From assembly GCA_021737975.1 (NCBI GenBank), contig JAIPCZ010000016.1, positions 1-50,293 on the forward strand: 50,293 nucleotides of DNA. Direction: 5' to 3'. This document shows, in pieces, positions 16,880 through 27,531 of this stretch (positions within the stretch are counted from its first letter, which is position 1; each line of letters opens with the position of its first letter). Source of the stretch: Polaromonas sp. Its GTDB lineage: Bacteria; Pseudomonadota; Gammaproteobacteria; Burkholderiales; Burkholderiaceae_C. The translations under genes and the position numbers were made by a program. The notes beneath the pieces are model-generated. The model had not been told where the DNA came from and did no database searches. It saw only the letters and a program-made list of their open reading frames with translations.

Positions 16880-19105
16880 TCACCGGCGCCTGGCAGAGCG
16901 CACTCCGGGCAGTTCGGCGACCAGGGCCAGCACTTTGTGCAGGCGGGCGGCGTCGGCGACTTCCACCGTGAAGGTCATCCAGGCAGTGCCCTTGATGGAC
17001 TGGGTTTGCACCCCGATGACGTTCATTTTTTCCTTGGTGAAGACCTCGGAGATGTCACGCAACAGGCCCTGGCGGTCTTGCGCCTGCACCGACACGTCGA
17101 CCGGGAAAACCGAGCCGCCGGCGGCCTGGTTCAGGCCCCATTCGACCTCGATCAGGCGCTCGCCGTTTTTGGCGACCATTTCCTTCAGGTTGGGGCAGTC
17201 GGTGCGGTGCACACTCACGCCCTTGCCGCGCGTGACGAAGCCGCAGATGGCGTCGGGCGGCGCCGGTTTGCAGCATTTGGCCATCTGGGTCATGAGCGAG
17301 TCCACACCCACCACCAGCAGGCCGCCCTTGCTGGGGTTGCTGTCGCTGCGCGGCTTGCGAATGAGCGGAGCCTCGAGGTCGTGCTGACTGGGCTCGTCGG
17401 GGCGCAGCAGCTGCTCGATGGCGCGCAGTGAAAATTCCTCCTTGCCGACCACCTCGAACAGGGCGTCGGCCGAGGTGAAGCCGAGCTGGGAAGCCAGATC
17501 GTCGAGCTTGAGGGCGGTCTTGCCCTCGCGCTGAAGCAGTTTTTCAACAGCTTCACGGCCTTTGGCGGTGGTTTCGGCCAAGGCCAGCGCGTTGAACCAG
17601 GCCCGCACCTTGGTGCGCGCGCGGTGACTGACGAGGTAGCCCTGGTCGGGGTTGAGCCAGTCGCGCGAGGGGCCGCCCTCCTTGACCGTGATGACTTCCA
17701 CCGTCTGGCCGTTTTTGAGCGGTGTGTTGAGCGGCACCATGACGCCGTCGACGCGCGCGCCCCGGCAGCGGTGGCCCAGGCTGGTGTGCACGCTGTAGGC
17801 GAAGTCGACCGCCGTGGCGCCCTGGGGCAATTCGACAATGGCGGCCTCGGGCGTGAGCACATAGATGAGGTCGTCGAAAACGCCCTGCGTCTGGGTGCCC
17901 GAGAGGTCGCGCTCCCATTCGAGCAGTTGGCGCAGCACGGCGATTTTGGCGTCGTAGGCGCCGCTGGCCGAGACGCCGGCGTAGCCCTTGGCGCCGGCCT
18001 CCTTGTAGGCCCAGTGCGCGGCGACACCGTTTTCGGCGTGGTCATGCATGGCCTGGGTGCGGATCTGGATTTCGCAGACCTGTCCGTCGCTTTCGCGCAC
18101 GACGGTGTGCAGGGACTGGTAGCCGTTGATCTTTGGTTTGGCGATGTAGTCGTCGAATTCTTCGGCGATCGGTGTGAAGTGGCTGTGCACCCAGCTCAGG
18201 GCGGCGTAGCACTCGGGCACGGTGGCCACAATGACGCGCAGCGCGCGCACGTCGTAGATGTGCGCAAAATCGAGGCCCTTGCCGCGCATCTTCTTGACGA
18301 TGCTGTAGATGTGCTTGGGCCGGCCCGAGACCGTGGCGTTGAGGCCGTTGGCGACCAGGTCTGACTGCAGCCGGGCGCGCAGGCGCTCGACGTTGGCCTC
18401 GCGCTCGGCGCGTTTTTCGTCGAGCCAGTTGGCCACCTGGCGGTAGGTTTCGGGATCCTGGAAACGAAACGCCAGGTCTTCCATTTCCCACTTGATTTCC
18501 CAGATTCCCAGACGGTTGGCCAGCGGCGCAAAGACCTGCAGGGCCTCGGCGGCGATGCCTTCGGGCACTGGCGTTTTGGTGGCGGCAAAAAAGCGCAGGG
18601 TTTGCAGGCGCGAGGCCAGGCGCAGCATGACCACGCGCAGGTCGCGCGAGAAGGCAAGCAACATCTTGCGCACGTTTTCGGTCTGCATGGCTGCGGGCTG
18701 CATGCCGGCGGCGTGCCCGCGCGCTCGCACCAGCCGGGCCTGGCGCTGCACCCGCACCAGCTTGGTGGTTTCCATGGCGAGCGCGGCAAAGTTGTCACCG
18801 AAGGCCTTGGCGATGAGCTCTTGCGGGCGGTTCAGGTGCTCGCAGGCATAGACCAGATAACTCGCGGCCTGCATGGCCTCGGAACCGCCAATGCTGCGCA
18901 GAATGGCGGCCACGGCGTCGGCGTGGGCCAGGATGTTTTCGCCGGTGTCGAGCAGTTCGGTGGTCAGCAGGGGTTCGGCAAACGCGCGCGCGCGCGCCAG
19001 CGCGTGGGCTTGTTCAGGCAGGCTGCCCGCGGTGGCGGCCACAACCGGCAGGACCGGCTTGTCGCTGGCGGGCTGGTCAGTGTTGGCGATGGCGTGGGTT
19101 TTCAT
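16880..19105 (-). CDS. relA: (p)ppGpp synthetase RelA
   Basis: This 741-residue protein makes the stringent-response alarmone (p)ppGpp, normally when bound to ribosomes during amino-acid starvation. I chose the ATG at 19105 (MKTHAIANTDQ). The longer open frame runs into a REP element. The N-terminal hydrolase-like domain lacks a recognisable HD pair where bifunctional enzymes have HDVVED. The synthetase domain has EEFDDYIAKPKINGYQSLHT, and this EFDD form of the ExDD motif marks synthesis-only RelA. TGS (VELPQGATAVDFAYSVHT) and ACT (AQDRQGLLRDISEVF) domains follow. A separate SpoT must be encoded elsewhere if (p)ppGpp is to be degraded. Confidence 0.93.
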   Translation of the reverse strand: MKTHAIANTDQPASDKPVLPVVAATAGSLPEQAHALARARAFAEPLLTTELLDTGENILAHADAVAAILRSIGGSEAMQAASYLVYACEHLNRPQELIAKAFGDNFAALAMETTKLVRVQRQARLVRARGHAAGMQPAAMQTENVRKMLLAFSRDLRVVMLRLASRLQTLRFFAATKTPVPEGIAAEALQVFAPLANRLGIWEIKWEMEDLAFRFQDPETYRQVANWLDEKRAEREANVERLRARLQSDLVANGLNATVSGRPKHIYSIVKKMRGKGLDFAHIYDVRALRVIVATVPECYAALSWVHSHFTPIAEEFDDYIAKPKINGYQSLHTVVRESDGQVCEIQIRTQAMHDHAENGVAAHWAYKEAGAKGYAGVSASGAYDAKIAVLRQLLEWERDLSGTQTQGVFDDLIYVLTPEAAIVELPQGATAVDFAYSVHTSLGHRCRGARVDGVMVPLNTPLKNGQTVEVITVKEGGPSRDWLNPDQGYLVSHRARTKVRAWFNALALAETTAKGREAVEKLLQREGKTALKLDDLASQLGFTSADALFEVVGKEEFSLRAIEQLLRPDEPSQHDLEAPLIRKPRSDSNPSKGGLLVVGVDSLMTQMAKCCKPAPPDAICGFVTRGKGVSVHRTDCPNLKEMVAKNGERLIEVEWGLNQAAGGSVFPVDVSVQAQDRQGLLRDISEVFTKEKMNVIGVQTQSIKGTAWMTFTVEVADAARLHKVLALVAELPGVRSARRR

Positions 19106-19121
19106 GGAATTACCTGACAGC

Positions 19122-19211
19122 CATCGGCCCGAGGGCGGACCTCCCACAAATGCAGGGTCTGCCCCTTGTCGAAGCTGCCTCTTTGTGGGAGCGGCGCCCT
19201 CGCCGCGATGG
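19122..19211. repeat. Paired REP-like halves in tail-to-tail order
   Basis: CATCGGCCCGAGGGCGGACC plus TCCCACAAA (19122-19150) is the type 2 half. TTTGTGGGAGCGGCGCCCTC plus GCCGCGATGG (19182-19211) is the type 1 half. Compared with the 24572-24641 copy, the order of the halves is exchanged, so CCTCCCACAAA and TTTGTGGGAG face each other across about 30 bp. The pair lies between the hydrolase 3' end and the relA start, so it is in the relA leader. Confidence 0.85.
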
Positions 19212-19220
19212 TTTTGGACC

Positions 19221-20132
19221 TCATGGCTGCTCCAACAGGAACGACACCACGGCCTGAACCTGGTCAGCGGCAACGAACGTGGGCGCATGGCCGACACCGG
19301 AAAATTCAAGCAGCCGGGCTTTGGGGCCGCGCTGTGTCATGGCCGTGGCGGTTTGGCGCGACAACAAATCAGAGTCGGCACCGCGGACCAGCAGGGTCCG
19401 GGCGCTGATGTGGTCGTAGGCCTGCCACAAAAGCGCCTCTCCCTGGGCGGTGGATTCGGGGGTGGCGCCGGCAAAGGGCCCGGCCACCGCCGGGTCGTAG
19501 TGCAACGTGAGGCGGCCGCTGCCGTCGCCCAGGGTCTTCAGCATGGGGCGGCACAGCGCCAGCCACTCGGCCGGGGTGTGCGGGCCGAAGGTGCGCGACA
19601 CCGTCCACATGGCGTCGGCGGCTTGCTGCTCGGTGGCAAAGGCGCCGGTGTTGCCGAGGTACTGGCCGATGCGCTGCAGGGCCTGCCACTCGATCACAGG
19701 GCCGACGTCGTTGAGCACCAGGCGGCGCACTTTGGCAAAGGCCGGGGCCTCGGGCAGGCCGGCGACCACCATGCCGATCAGGCCGCCCATGCTGGTGCCG
19801 ACCCAGTCGAGCGCGGTCGGTTGCAGCTGTTGCAAAAGGGCCAGCATGTCGGCGGCATAAAAGGGAATCTGGTAGCCCTGGGGGTCCTTGAGCCAGTCGC
19901 TCTGGCCGCGCCCGGCCACGTCGGGGCAGACCACGCGCAGGCTGTGGCCGGTATCGGCTGCGCGCTGGCACAGGGCTTGCGCGAGCACGTCGAAGTCGCG
20001 CCCCTGGCGCGTCAGGCCATGCACACACAGCACCACGTGGCCGCTGTCGGGCTTGCCCCATTGCCAATAGGCCATGCGGTGGCCGCCCTGCGCGTCGGGG
20101 CAGGTGACAAATTCGAGGGTGGGTTGGGACAT
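19221..20132 (-). CDS. Alpha/beta-fold hydrolase
   Basis: This 303-residue protein has an alpha/beta hydrolase core: the oxyanion segment VVLCVHGLTRQGRDF, the nucleophile elbow GTSMGG, and a late GVGHAPTF supplying the likely catalytic His. An acidic residue is in ARTLLVRGADSDLL. The start is the ATG at 20132 (MSQPTLEFVT). The open frame upstream is not family-like. No signal peptide is visible, so it is probably cytoplasmic. The substrate cannot be told from sequence. It lies upstream of relA on the same strand, with a REP pair between them, so co-transcription is possible but not shown. Confidence 0.8.
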   Translation of the reverse strand: MSQPTLEFVTCPDAQGGHRMAYWQWGKPDSGHVVLCVHGLTRQGRDFDVLAQALCQRAADTGHSLRVVCPDVAGRGQSDWLKDPQGYQIPFYAADMLALLQQLQPTALDWVGTSMGGLIGMVVAGLPEAPAFAKVRRLVLNDVGPVIEWQALQRIGQYLGNTGAFATEQQAADAMWTVSRTFGPHTPAEWLALCRPMLKTLGDGSGRLTLHYDPAVAGPFAGATPESTAQGEALLWQAYDHISARTLLVRGADSDLLSRQTATAMTQRGPKARLLEFSGVGHAPTFVAADQVQAVVSFLLEQP

Positions 20133-20284
20133 GGCGAAATGGGCTATCAAGTGGGAGGCGGGATAATGACCGGGTGGCATGGGCCCACGGTAAGCGTCGG
20201 GCACATGGCAACATCCTAATTCAAACTGGGGCCCATCGGGTTCGGACCCGGCCTAATCAATTATTTTTTTCGGAGAAATGCAGC

Positions 20285-21055
20285 ATGCTCAAAGGTAAAA
20301 CAGCGCTTGTCACCGGTTCCACCAGCGGCATCGGCCTGGGGGTTGCCAAGGCCCTGGCGGCCCAGGGCGCCAACATTGTCATGAACGGTTTCGGCGATGT
20401 GGACGGTGCCACGGCTGAGGTCACGGCGCTGGGCGCGCGGGTGGTCTACCACGGCGCCGACATGAGCAAGCCCGACGAGATTGCCGCCATGATGGCTTAT
20501 GCCGCCGAGCAGTTCGGCCGGGTTGACATTCTGGTGAACAACGCGGGCATTCAGCACGTGGCGCGGGTCGAGAACTTTCCGCCCGAGCGCTGGGACGCCA
20601 TCATTGCCATCAACATGAGCAGCGCCTTCCACGCCACGCGGCTGGCGCTGCCGGCCATGCAGGCGGCGGGCTGGGGCCGCATCATCAATGTCGCCTCCGT
20701 CCACGGGCTGGTGGCGTCGGCCGAAAAGTCGGCCTATGTCGCGGCCAAACATGGCGTGGTGGGGCTGACCAAGGTCACCGCGCTGGAAAACGCCACCACC
20801 GGCGTGACCTGCAACGCCATCTGCCCGGGCTGGGTGTTGACACCGCTGGTTCAAAAACAGGTGGACGCCAAGGCCGCCGCGCTGGGCTTGAGCAATGACG
20901 AGGCCAAGAAAGTGTTGCTGGGCGAAAAAGAGCCGTCAATGCAGTTCACCACACCCGAAGAACTGGGCGCGCTGGCGGTGTTTTTCTGCTCGCCCGCCGG
21001 CAACAATGTGCGCGGCGTGGCCTGGAACATGGACGGCGGCTGGGCCGCTCAGTGA
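20285..21055 (+). CDS. 3-hydroxybutyrate dehydrogenase
   Basis: This 256-residue short-chain dehydrogenase most likely oxidises D-3-hydroxybutyrate to acetoacetate with NAD, a step in polyhydroxybutyrate turnover. The cofactor motif TGSTSGIG is at residues 10-17, NNAGIQH is present, and the catalytic Y151 and K155 are in AYVAAKHG. The segments WVLTPLVQKQ and FFCSPAGNNVRG resemble characterised 3-hydroxybutyrate dehydrogenases. The start is the ATG at 20285, preceded by CGGAGAAA. The stop is one base from the end of the convergent DsrE gene. A general SDR with another substrate remains possible. Confidence 0.87.
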   Translation: MLKGKTALVTGSTSGIGLGVAKALAAQGANIVMNGFGDVDGATAEVTALGARVVYHGADMSKPDEIAAMMAYAAEQFGRVDILVNNAGIQHVARVENFPPERWDAIIAINMSSAFHATRLALPAMQAAGWGRIINVASVHGLVASAEKSAYVAAKHGVVGLTKVTALENATTGVTCNAICPGWVLTPLVQKQVDAKAAALGLSNDEAKKVLLGEKEPSMQFTTPEELGALAVFFCSPAGNNVRGVAWNMDGGWAAQ

Positions 21056-21056
21056 A

Positions 21057-21485
21057 TCAGGGCCGGACGTAGGCCCAGCCCTCGTTCTGGCGGTTCATGA
21101 TTTCGATGACACCGGCGGGCACATAGCTGATGGCCGGGTTCATGTCGGCCTTGACGAGCTTTTGGGCACTCATGGTGTTTTCGCAGGCCACCACCTTGAC
21201 GCCTGATTTGATGGCGTCATTGATTCTGTTGGCCGTGACGGAGTCGAACTTGAGCATGCCAATGCCCGGACCAAAGGCCACCAGTTCCACATCCACCTTG
21301 TCGGCACCAAGCTCTTTTTGCGCGTTGCCCGCCACATTCAGGGCCAGGTTCCACTTGGCAGCGTCGCCGTCGCTGACCTGCATCACGATGCGTGGCTTGG
21401 GCGCGGGCGGTGCGCTGGCGCAGCCAGTGGCCAACAGGGAACCGCCAGTGATGGCGAGGGCAAGGAAGAGGGTTCTGCGGTTCAT
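21057..21485 (-). CDS. DsrE-family lipoprotein
   Basis: This 142-residue protein has a lipoprotein signal (MNRRTLFLALAITGG then LLATGCAS, lipid-modified Cys about residue 21) and a DsrE-like domain (RIVMQVSDGDAAKWNLALN, VELVAFGPGI, GVKVVACENTM). DsrE-family proteins handle sulfur in dissimilatory or tRNA-modifying relays, but most secreted relatives are of unknown function. The single internal cysteine in VVACENTM is at the place often conserved in the family. It probably sits in the periplasm on a membrane. The gene is convergent with the dehydrogenase, one base apart. I assign no specific function. Confidence 0.75.
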   Translation of the reverse strand: MNRRTLFLALAITGGSLLATGCASAPPAPKPRIVMQVSDGDAAKWNLALNVAGNAQKELGADKVDVELVAFGPGIGMLKFDSVTANRINDAIKSGVKVVACENTMSAQKLVKADMNPAISYVPAGVIEIMNRQNEGWAYVRP

Positions 21486-21606
21486 GGGCTTGGGCTCCGG
21501 GCAATTGAGTAAGGATCGATATATTAGGCAAGCCTTATGGCGCTGGCTACGCGTATAAACCCGAATCCCAGCGTCCACCCTGGCAGGGGCTGGCGGCTGC
21601 TTGAAT

Positions 21607-21636
21607 TCCATCGCGGCCAGGGCGCCGCTCCCGCAG
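21607..21636. repeat. REP-like half element
   Basis: TTGAATTCCATCGCGGCCAG followed by GGCGCCGCTCCCGCAGG matches the right half of the composite element at 13775-13844 with a few substitutions, including GAATTCC for GAATTCA. It lies between the DsrE lipoprotein and the SIMPL-domain gene. Confidence 0.75.
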
Positions 21637-21668
21637 GGTTCAGAGGCTCCAATGACGCTCCGGCAGGC

Positions 21669-22379
21669 TTATTTCAACTGCACCGACCCCGACACGTTGA
21701 CGTTCACCTGGCTCAGACCGGCTTCCATGGGCACGGGGGACGACTCGTCGGCCGCCGACTTGAGGCTGGCGGCCATCATGTAGGGCCGCACGGGACCCGG
21801 CTGGTTGGCGTTGACATGGATTTCACCCAAGGTGTAGCCGCCAAAGCCGAAGCTTTTGGCAATTTCGCTGGCGCTTTTCTGGAACTGTTCGATGGCCTGG
21901 GCCTGGGCTTGCGACTGCGCGTCCTGGCGCTGCTGTGCGCTGAGGCCAAAAACAACACTGCTCACACTGAGGGTCTGCAGTTGCGCGGCGGTCTGGCTGA
22001 TGCGCACGAAGTCGCGGCCTTGGAGGATGAGCTCGGCCGTGCCCTGCCAGCCGACGAGTTTGCCGTTGCGGTCATGCCGCGGCGAGAGGCCGAAGCGCCC
22101 GGTGCTGACGTTCATCAGGGGCGCCTGGGCCTGCCTACGAGCGAGTGTCAGGGCCGTATCGAGGGCGGCCTTGAGCTGGTTTTGCAGCTCTGGCGCGTTG
22201 CTGCCCTCGCGCTGGGTGCCGAGGGTCAGCGTGAGCTCGTCCTGCGGGACCTGGACCGTGGCGCTGGCCGACAGGCTCACGCGCTGGCTTGGCTGGGCCG
22301 GCGCCTGGGATTGCGAAAAGGCGGCTTGCGCCACCGCCAGCATGACGCCGGCGACGAGCCATCGGGTGTGTTTTTTCAT
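21669..22379 (-). CDS. SIMPL-domain (DUF541) periplasmic protein
   Basis: This 236-residue protein has a cleavable signal peptide (MKKHTRWLVAGVMLAVAQAAFS) and a SIMPL/DUF541 domain (VSLSASATVQVPQDELTLTL, and a C-terminal ISVNVS-like strand QVNVNVSGSVQL). The start is the ATG at 22379. The longer open frame enters the ompR upstream region. SIMPL proteins are found in the periplasm or attached to the outer membrane. Some have been linked to oxidative stress tolerance, but no general activity is known. It is divergent from ompR-envZ with 135 bp between the starts. Confidence 0.8.
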   Translation of the reverse strand: MKKHTRWLVAGVMLAVAQAAFSQSQAPAQPSQRVSLSASATVQVPQDELTLTLGTQREGSNAPELQNQLKAALDTALTLARRQAQAPLMNVSTGRFGLSPRHDRNGKLVGWQGTAELILQGRDFVRISQTAAQLQTLSVSSVVFGLSAQQRQDAQSQAQAQAIEQFQKSASEIAKSFGFGGYTLGEIHVNANQPGPVRPYMMAASLKSAADESSPVPMEAGLSQVNVNVSGSVQLK

Positions 22380-22514
22380 GTTTTTGTCCTGGTGGATGGG
22401 TGTTGGTGAGCGGCTGAAAATTTGTAACAGCATGTCAAGGTGGTCGAAAAAATTATAAAAACTGCTTTCAAGCACGCAAAATCGCGTTTGTTACAAATTG
22501 CCCTGGATGGAAGT

Positions 22515-23243
22515 ATGTCTGCAAATTCTGACCGTGTTGACAAAATTCTTGTGGTCGACGACGACGCGCGCATTCGCGACCTGTTGCGCCGCTACCTGAC
22601 ACAAGAGGGTTTCGAGGTGCTGCAGGCCGAGGACGGCAAGGCGCTCACCAGGGTGCTGATGCGTGAACCGGTCGATCTCATTGTGCTCGACCTGATGATG
22701 CCGGGCGAAGACGGTTTGTCGATTTGCCGGCGCCTGCGCAGCGGCAAAGACCGCACGCCGATCATCATGCTGACCGCCAAGGGCGAGGACATCGACCGCA
22801 TTTTGGGCTTGGAACTGGGCGCCGACGACTATCTGGGCAAACCTTTCAACCCGCGCGAGCTGCTGGCCCGCATTCACGCGGTGCTGCGCCGCCGGCCGCC
22901 CCTGGAGGCGCCGGGTTCGCCGTCGGCGGAAAACGAGACCATCTGTTTCGGCGCCTTCAGCTTTGACCTGGGGGCCCGTATCTTGCGCAAGGACCAGGAG
23001 GAGATCAGCCTGACCACCGGTGAATTTGCCATGCTCAAGGCGCTGGTGCGGCACCCGCGTCAACCGCTGTCGCGTGAAAAGCTGGCGCAGTTGGCCCGGG
23101 GCCGCGACTTTGAGCCCTTCGACCGCAGCCTCGATGTGCAGGTGTCGCGGCTGCGCAAGCTGATCGAACTCGATGCCACCACGCCGCGCTACATTCAGAC
23201 CGTCTGGGGTGTCGGCTACGTGTTTGTTCCAGATGGCAACTAA
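22515..23243 (+). CDS. ompR: OmpR-family response regulator
   Basis: This 242-residue regulator has an N-terminal receiver domain with the acidic pocket D15-D16, the phosphorylated D59 in VLDLMMPGEDG, and the conserved Lys in GKPFNPRELLARI. The C-terminal winged helix includes TTGEFAMLKALVRHPRQPLS and DVQVSRLRKLIE. The sequence and length are very close to OmpR. I chose the ATG at 22515. Its stop codon lies inside the start of envZ (11-bp overlap), so the pair is co-translated. In proteobacteria OmpR controls porins and envelope genes in response to osmotic or acid stress. The targets here are unknown. Confidence 0.93.
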   Translation: MSANSDRVDKILVVDDDARIRDLLRRYLTQEGFEVLQAEDGKALTRVLMREPVDLIVLDLMMPGEDGLSICRRLRSGKDRTPIIMLTAKGEDIDRILGLELGADDYLGKPFNPRELLARIHAVLRRRPPLEAPGSPSAENETICFGAFSFDLGARILRKDQEEISLTTGEFAMLKALVRHPRQPLSREKLAQLARGRDFEPFDRSLDVQVSRLRKLIELDATTPRYIQTVWGVGYVFVPDGN

Positions 23244-24567
23244 GTCGGGCTTGAACCTGTTCTGGCGGACCTTTGTCTTGCTGGCGCTGTTGCTGCTGGG
23301 CAGTGTGTTGGCCTGGACGCAAACGCTCAATGAGCTCGAGTCGGAACCGCGCGCCATCCAGACCGCGCGGCAGATTGCGTCGCTGGTGAACATGAGCCGG
23401 GTGGCGGTGATGCATTCTGACGGCATTGCCCAGGTGTCGCTGTTCAAGACCATGAAGGACCAGGAGGCGGTGGTGATCAAACCGCGCGAGCCCAATGATG
23501 TGGTTCAAGCCCTGAAAGATGACGAGCCCAACCGCTTCATCGAAGCCGAACTCAAGCAGCGGCTGGGCGCGAGCACACCGGTGGCGCAGCGTGTGAACGG
23601 GGAGCCCGGCCTGTGGATCGGCTTTGACATCAACAAGGACCATTTCTGGCTGCAAACGGACCTCTCGCGCTTTGACCGGCCCAAGGCCAGGACCTGGCTG
23701 GTCTGGCTGAGCACTGCGGCCGTGCTGTCGCTGCTGGGCGCCGCCTGGATTGCGGGGCTGATCAACCGCCCGCTGAAAGACCTGTCATTTGCCGCCGGGC
23801 GAGTGCGCGAGGGCGATTTCGAGGCCAGCAGGCTGGATGAGTCGGTGGCCACCAGCGAGATTCGTGCGGTCAACATCGGCTTTAACCGGATGACGCAAAA
23901 ACTGGCCAAGATTGAAGAAGAACGCGCCGTGATGCTGGCCGGCATTTCGCACGACCTGCGCACACCGCTGGCCCGCTTGCGGCTGGAGACCGAGCTCAGC
24001 GTGGGCGACCACACCGCCCGCGAGCACATGGCCAACGACATTGCGCAACTGGATGCCATCATCGGCAAATTTCTCGACTACGCGCGACCCGACAATGTCA
24101 AGTTCGGCCCGGTTGAACTCAATGCGGCGCTGGAGCAGTGCCTGGGCAACTTCCGCAACCGCGCTGAGCTCGATCTGATATTGGCGCTGGAGCCCGGGCT
24201 GTTGGTGCAGGCCGACGCGGTGGAACTGCAGCGCGTAATCACCAACCTGATCGAGAACGCGGCGCGCTACGGCAAATCGGTCGACAGCGGCGTGGCGCGG
24301 GTGGAAGTGTCGGCGCGCCGCACGGACAGCACCGTGCTGCTGCGCGTGCGCGACCATGGCCTGGGCGTGCCCGACAAGCAGCTCAGGCAGCTGACCACGC
24401 CCTTTTTTCGCGGTGAAGCCGCTCGCACCGCAGCCAACGGCACCGGGCTCGGGCTGGCGATCGTGCAAAAAATCGTCTCACGCATGGGCGGCACCCTGGA
24501 GCTCAGCAACGCCAGCGATGGCGGCCTGTGCGCCACCATCCGGCTGCAGCCGGCAGACCCGGGCTGA
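23233..24567 (+). CDS. envZ: EnvZ-type sensor histidine kinase
   Basis: This 444-residue inner-membrane kinase partners the OmpR-type regulator. The first membrane helix is FWRTFVLLALLLLGSVLAW near residues 10-30. A periplasmic sensor of about 125 residues follows, then the second helix WLVWLSTAAVLSLLGAAW. A HAMP segment leads to the phospho-accepting H240 in GISHDLRTPLARLR. The ATPase boxes are N (ITNLIENAARYG), G1 (DHGLGVPDKQL) and G2 (GTGLGLAIVQKI). The start ATG at 23233 overlaps the end of ompR. A composite REP element starts right after the stop and separates it from the convergent ygiQ gene. Confidence 0.92.
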   Translation: MATKSGLNLFWRTFVLLALLLLGSVLAWTQTLNELESEPRAIQTARQIASLVNMSRVAVMHSDGIAQVSLFKTMKDQEAVVIKPREPNDVVQALKDDEPNRFIEAELKQRLGASTPVAQRVNGEPGLWIGFDINKDHFWLQTDLSRFDRPKARTWLVWLSTAAVLSLLGAAWIAGLINRPLKDLSFAAGRVREGDFEASRLDESVATSEIRAVNIGFNRMTQKLAKIEEERAVMLAGISHDLRTPLARLRLETELSVGDHTAREHMANDIAQLDAIIGKFLDYARPDNVKFGPVELNAALEQCLGNFRNRAELDLILALEPGLLVQADAVELQRVITNLIENAARYGKSVDSGVARVEVSARRTDSTVLLRVRDHGLGVPDKQLRQLTTPFFRGEAARTAANGTGLGLAIVQKIVSRMGGTLELSNASDGGLCATIRLQPADPG

Positions 24568-24569
24568 CA

Positions 24570-24641
24570 GCCTTGTGGGAGCGGCGCCCTCGCCGCGATT
24601 GAATTCAAACCACCATCGGCCCGAGGGCGGGCCTCCCACAA
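24570..24641. repeat. Composite REP/MITE-like element between envZ and ygiQ
   Basis: The unit starts CCTTGTGGGAGCGGCGCCCT, passes CGCCGCGATTGAATTCA, and ends CGGGCCTCCCACAAAG. Its ends TTGTGGGAG and CTCCCACAA are exact inverted repeats about 70 bp apart. Bases 24570-24607 are the reverse complement of 13807-13844 without mismatch. It occupies most of the gap between two convergent genes and could act as a bidirectional transcript end. Confidence 0.9.
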
Positions 24642-24665
24642 AGGCAGGGCTGCCACAAAAATAAT

Positions 24666-27011
<2,346 letters not shown>

Positions 27012-27084
27012 TCAGAGGCAGGGGAAGGCGCCGAGTGTAAGGTTTTGAGGCTTTAAACGTTGCCATCAAGGTCATTGCCGCACG

Positions 27085-27104
27085 GGCTGGGAGCGCGCCC
27101 AGCC
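27085..27104. other. Hairpin downstream of the doc gene
   Basis: GGCTGGG (27085-27091) pairs with CCCAGCC (27098-27104) around a 6-base loop. It lies 38 bp past the doc stop on the minus strand, in the 130-bp gap before ygiQ. It lacks a T run, so it is at best a weak terminator or a transcript-stabilising stem. Confidence 0.4.
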
Positions 27105-27141
27105 GGGCTCCTGGACCGACAGCGGGGTCCGGCGGTGCCGG

Positions 27142-27531
27142 CTAGGTGCGCTTTTTGGTGTGCGCGCGCAACCAGGCGGCAAAGGCGTCTTCGGACAGTT
27201 CACCGGAGGCGACGGCGAGCATGGTGAGTACGCAGTCGGCATCAGCGGCTATCAACTGGTGGCTATTAAGCCGCAAAAAAAGCTCGGCAGCGACAAAACC
27301 TGTGCGTTTGTTGCCGTCGATAAATGCATGATTTCTGGAAATTCCGTAACCATATTCGGCAGCCAGGGCCGACGCGTCGGGGTCGCCGTAAGCAGCCAGA
27401 TTGATGGGGCGCGCCAGCGCCGACTCCAGCAGATTATTGCCCCGGACACCGCTGCCACCGCCGTGCTCGGCCAGTTGCATGTCGTGTATCGCCAGAATGA
27501 CGGCACGCTCAATCCAGAGCCAGGCGTTCAT
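27142..27531 (-). CDS. Death-on-curing (Doc/Fic-fold) toxin
   Basis: This 129-residue protein has the Doc active-site motif NHAFIDGNKRTG, with H68, D72, N74, K75 and R76. This is the Doc form (GNKR) of the Fic loop. The phage P1 Doc enzyme phosphorylates elongation factor Tu and stops translation, and the intact motif suggests the same activity. Upstream features such as GGNNLLES-like GNNLLESALARP and EYGYGISR are also typical. The start overlaps the antitoxin stop by four bases, so the two are coupled. The toxin appears complete. A chromosomal role in persistence or plasmid/phage stability is not determined. Confidence 0.88.
   Translation of the reverse strand: MNAWLWIERAVILAIHDMQLAEHGGGSGVRGNNLLESALARPINLAAYGDPDASALAAEYGYGISRNHAFIDGNKRTGFVAAELFLRLNSHQLIAADADCVLTMLAVASGELSEDAFAAWLRAHTKKRT

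Noticed and set aside
16880-19309. Longer relA start at 19309
   Set aside because: The extra 68 residues are translated from the REP-like element and are not RelA-like. The ATG at 19105 fits the family.
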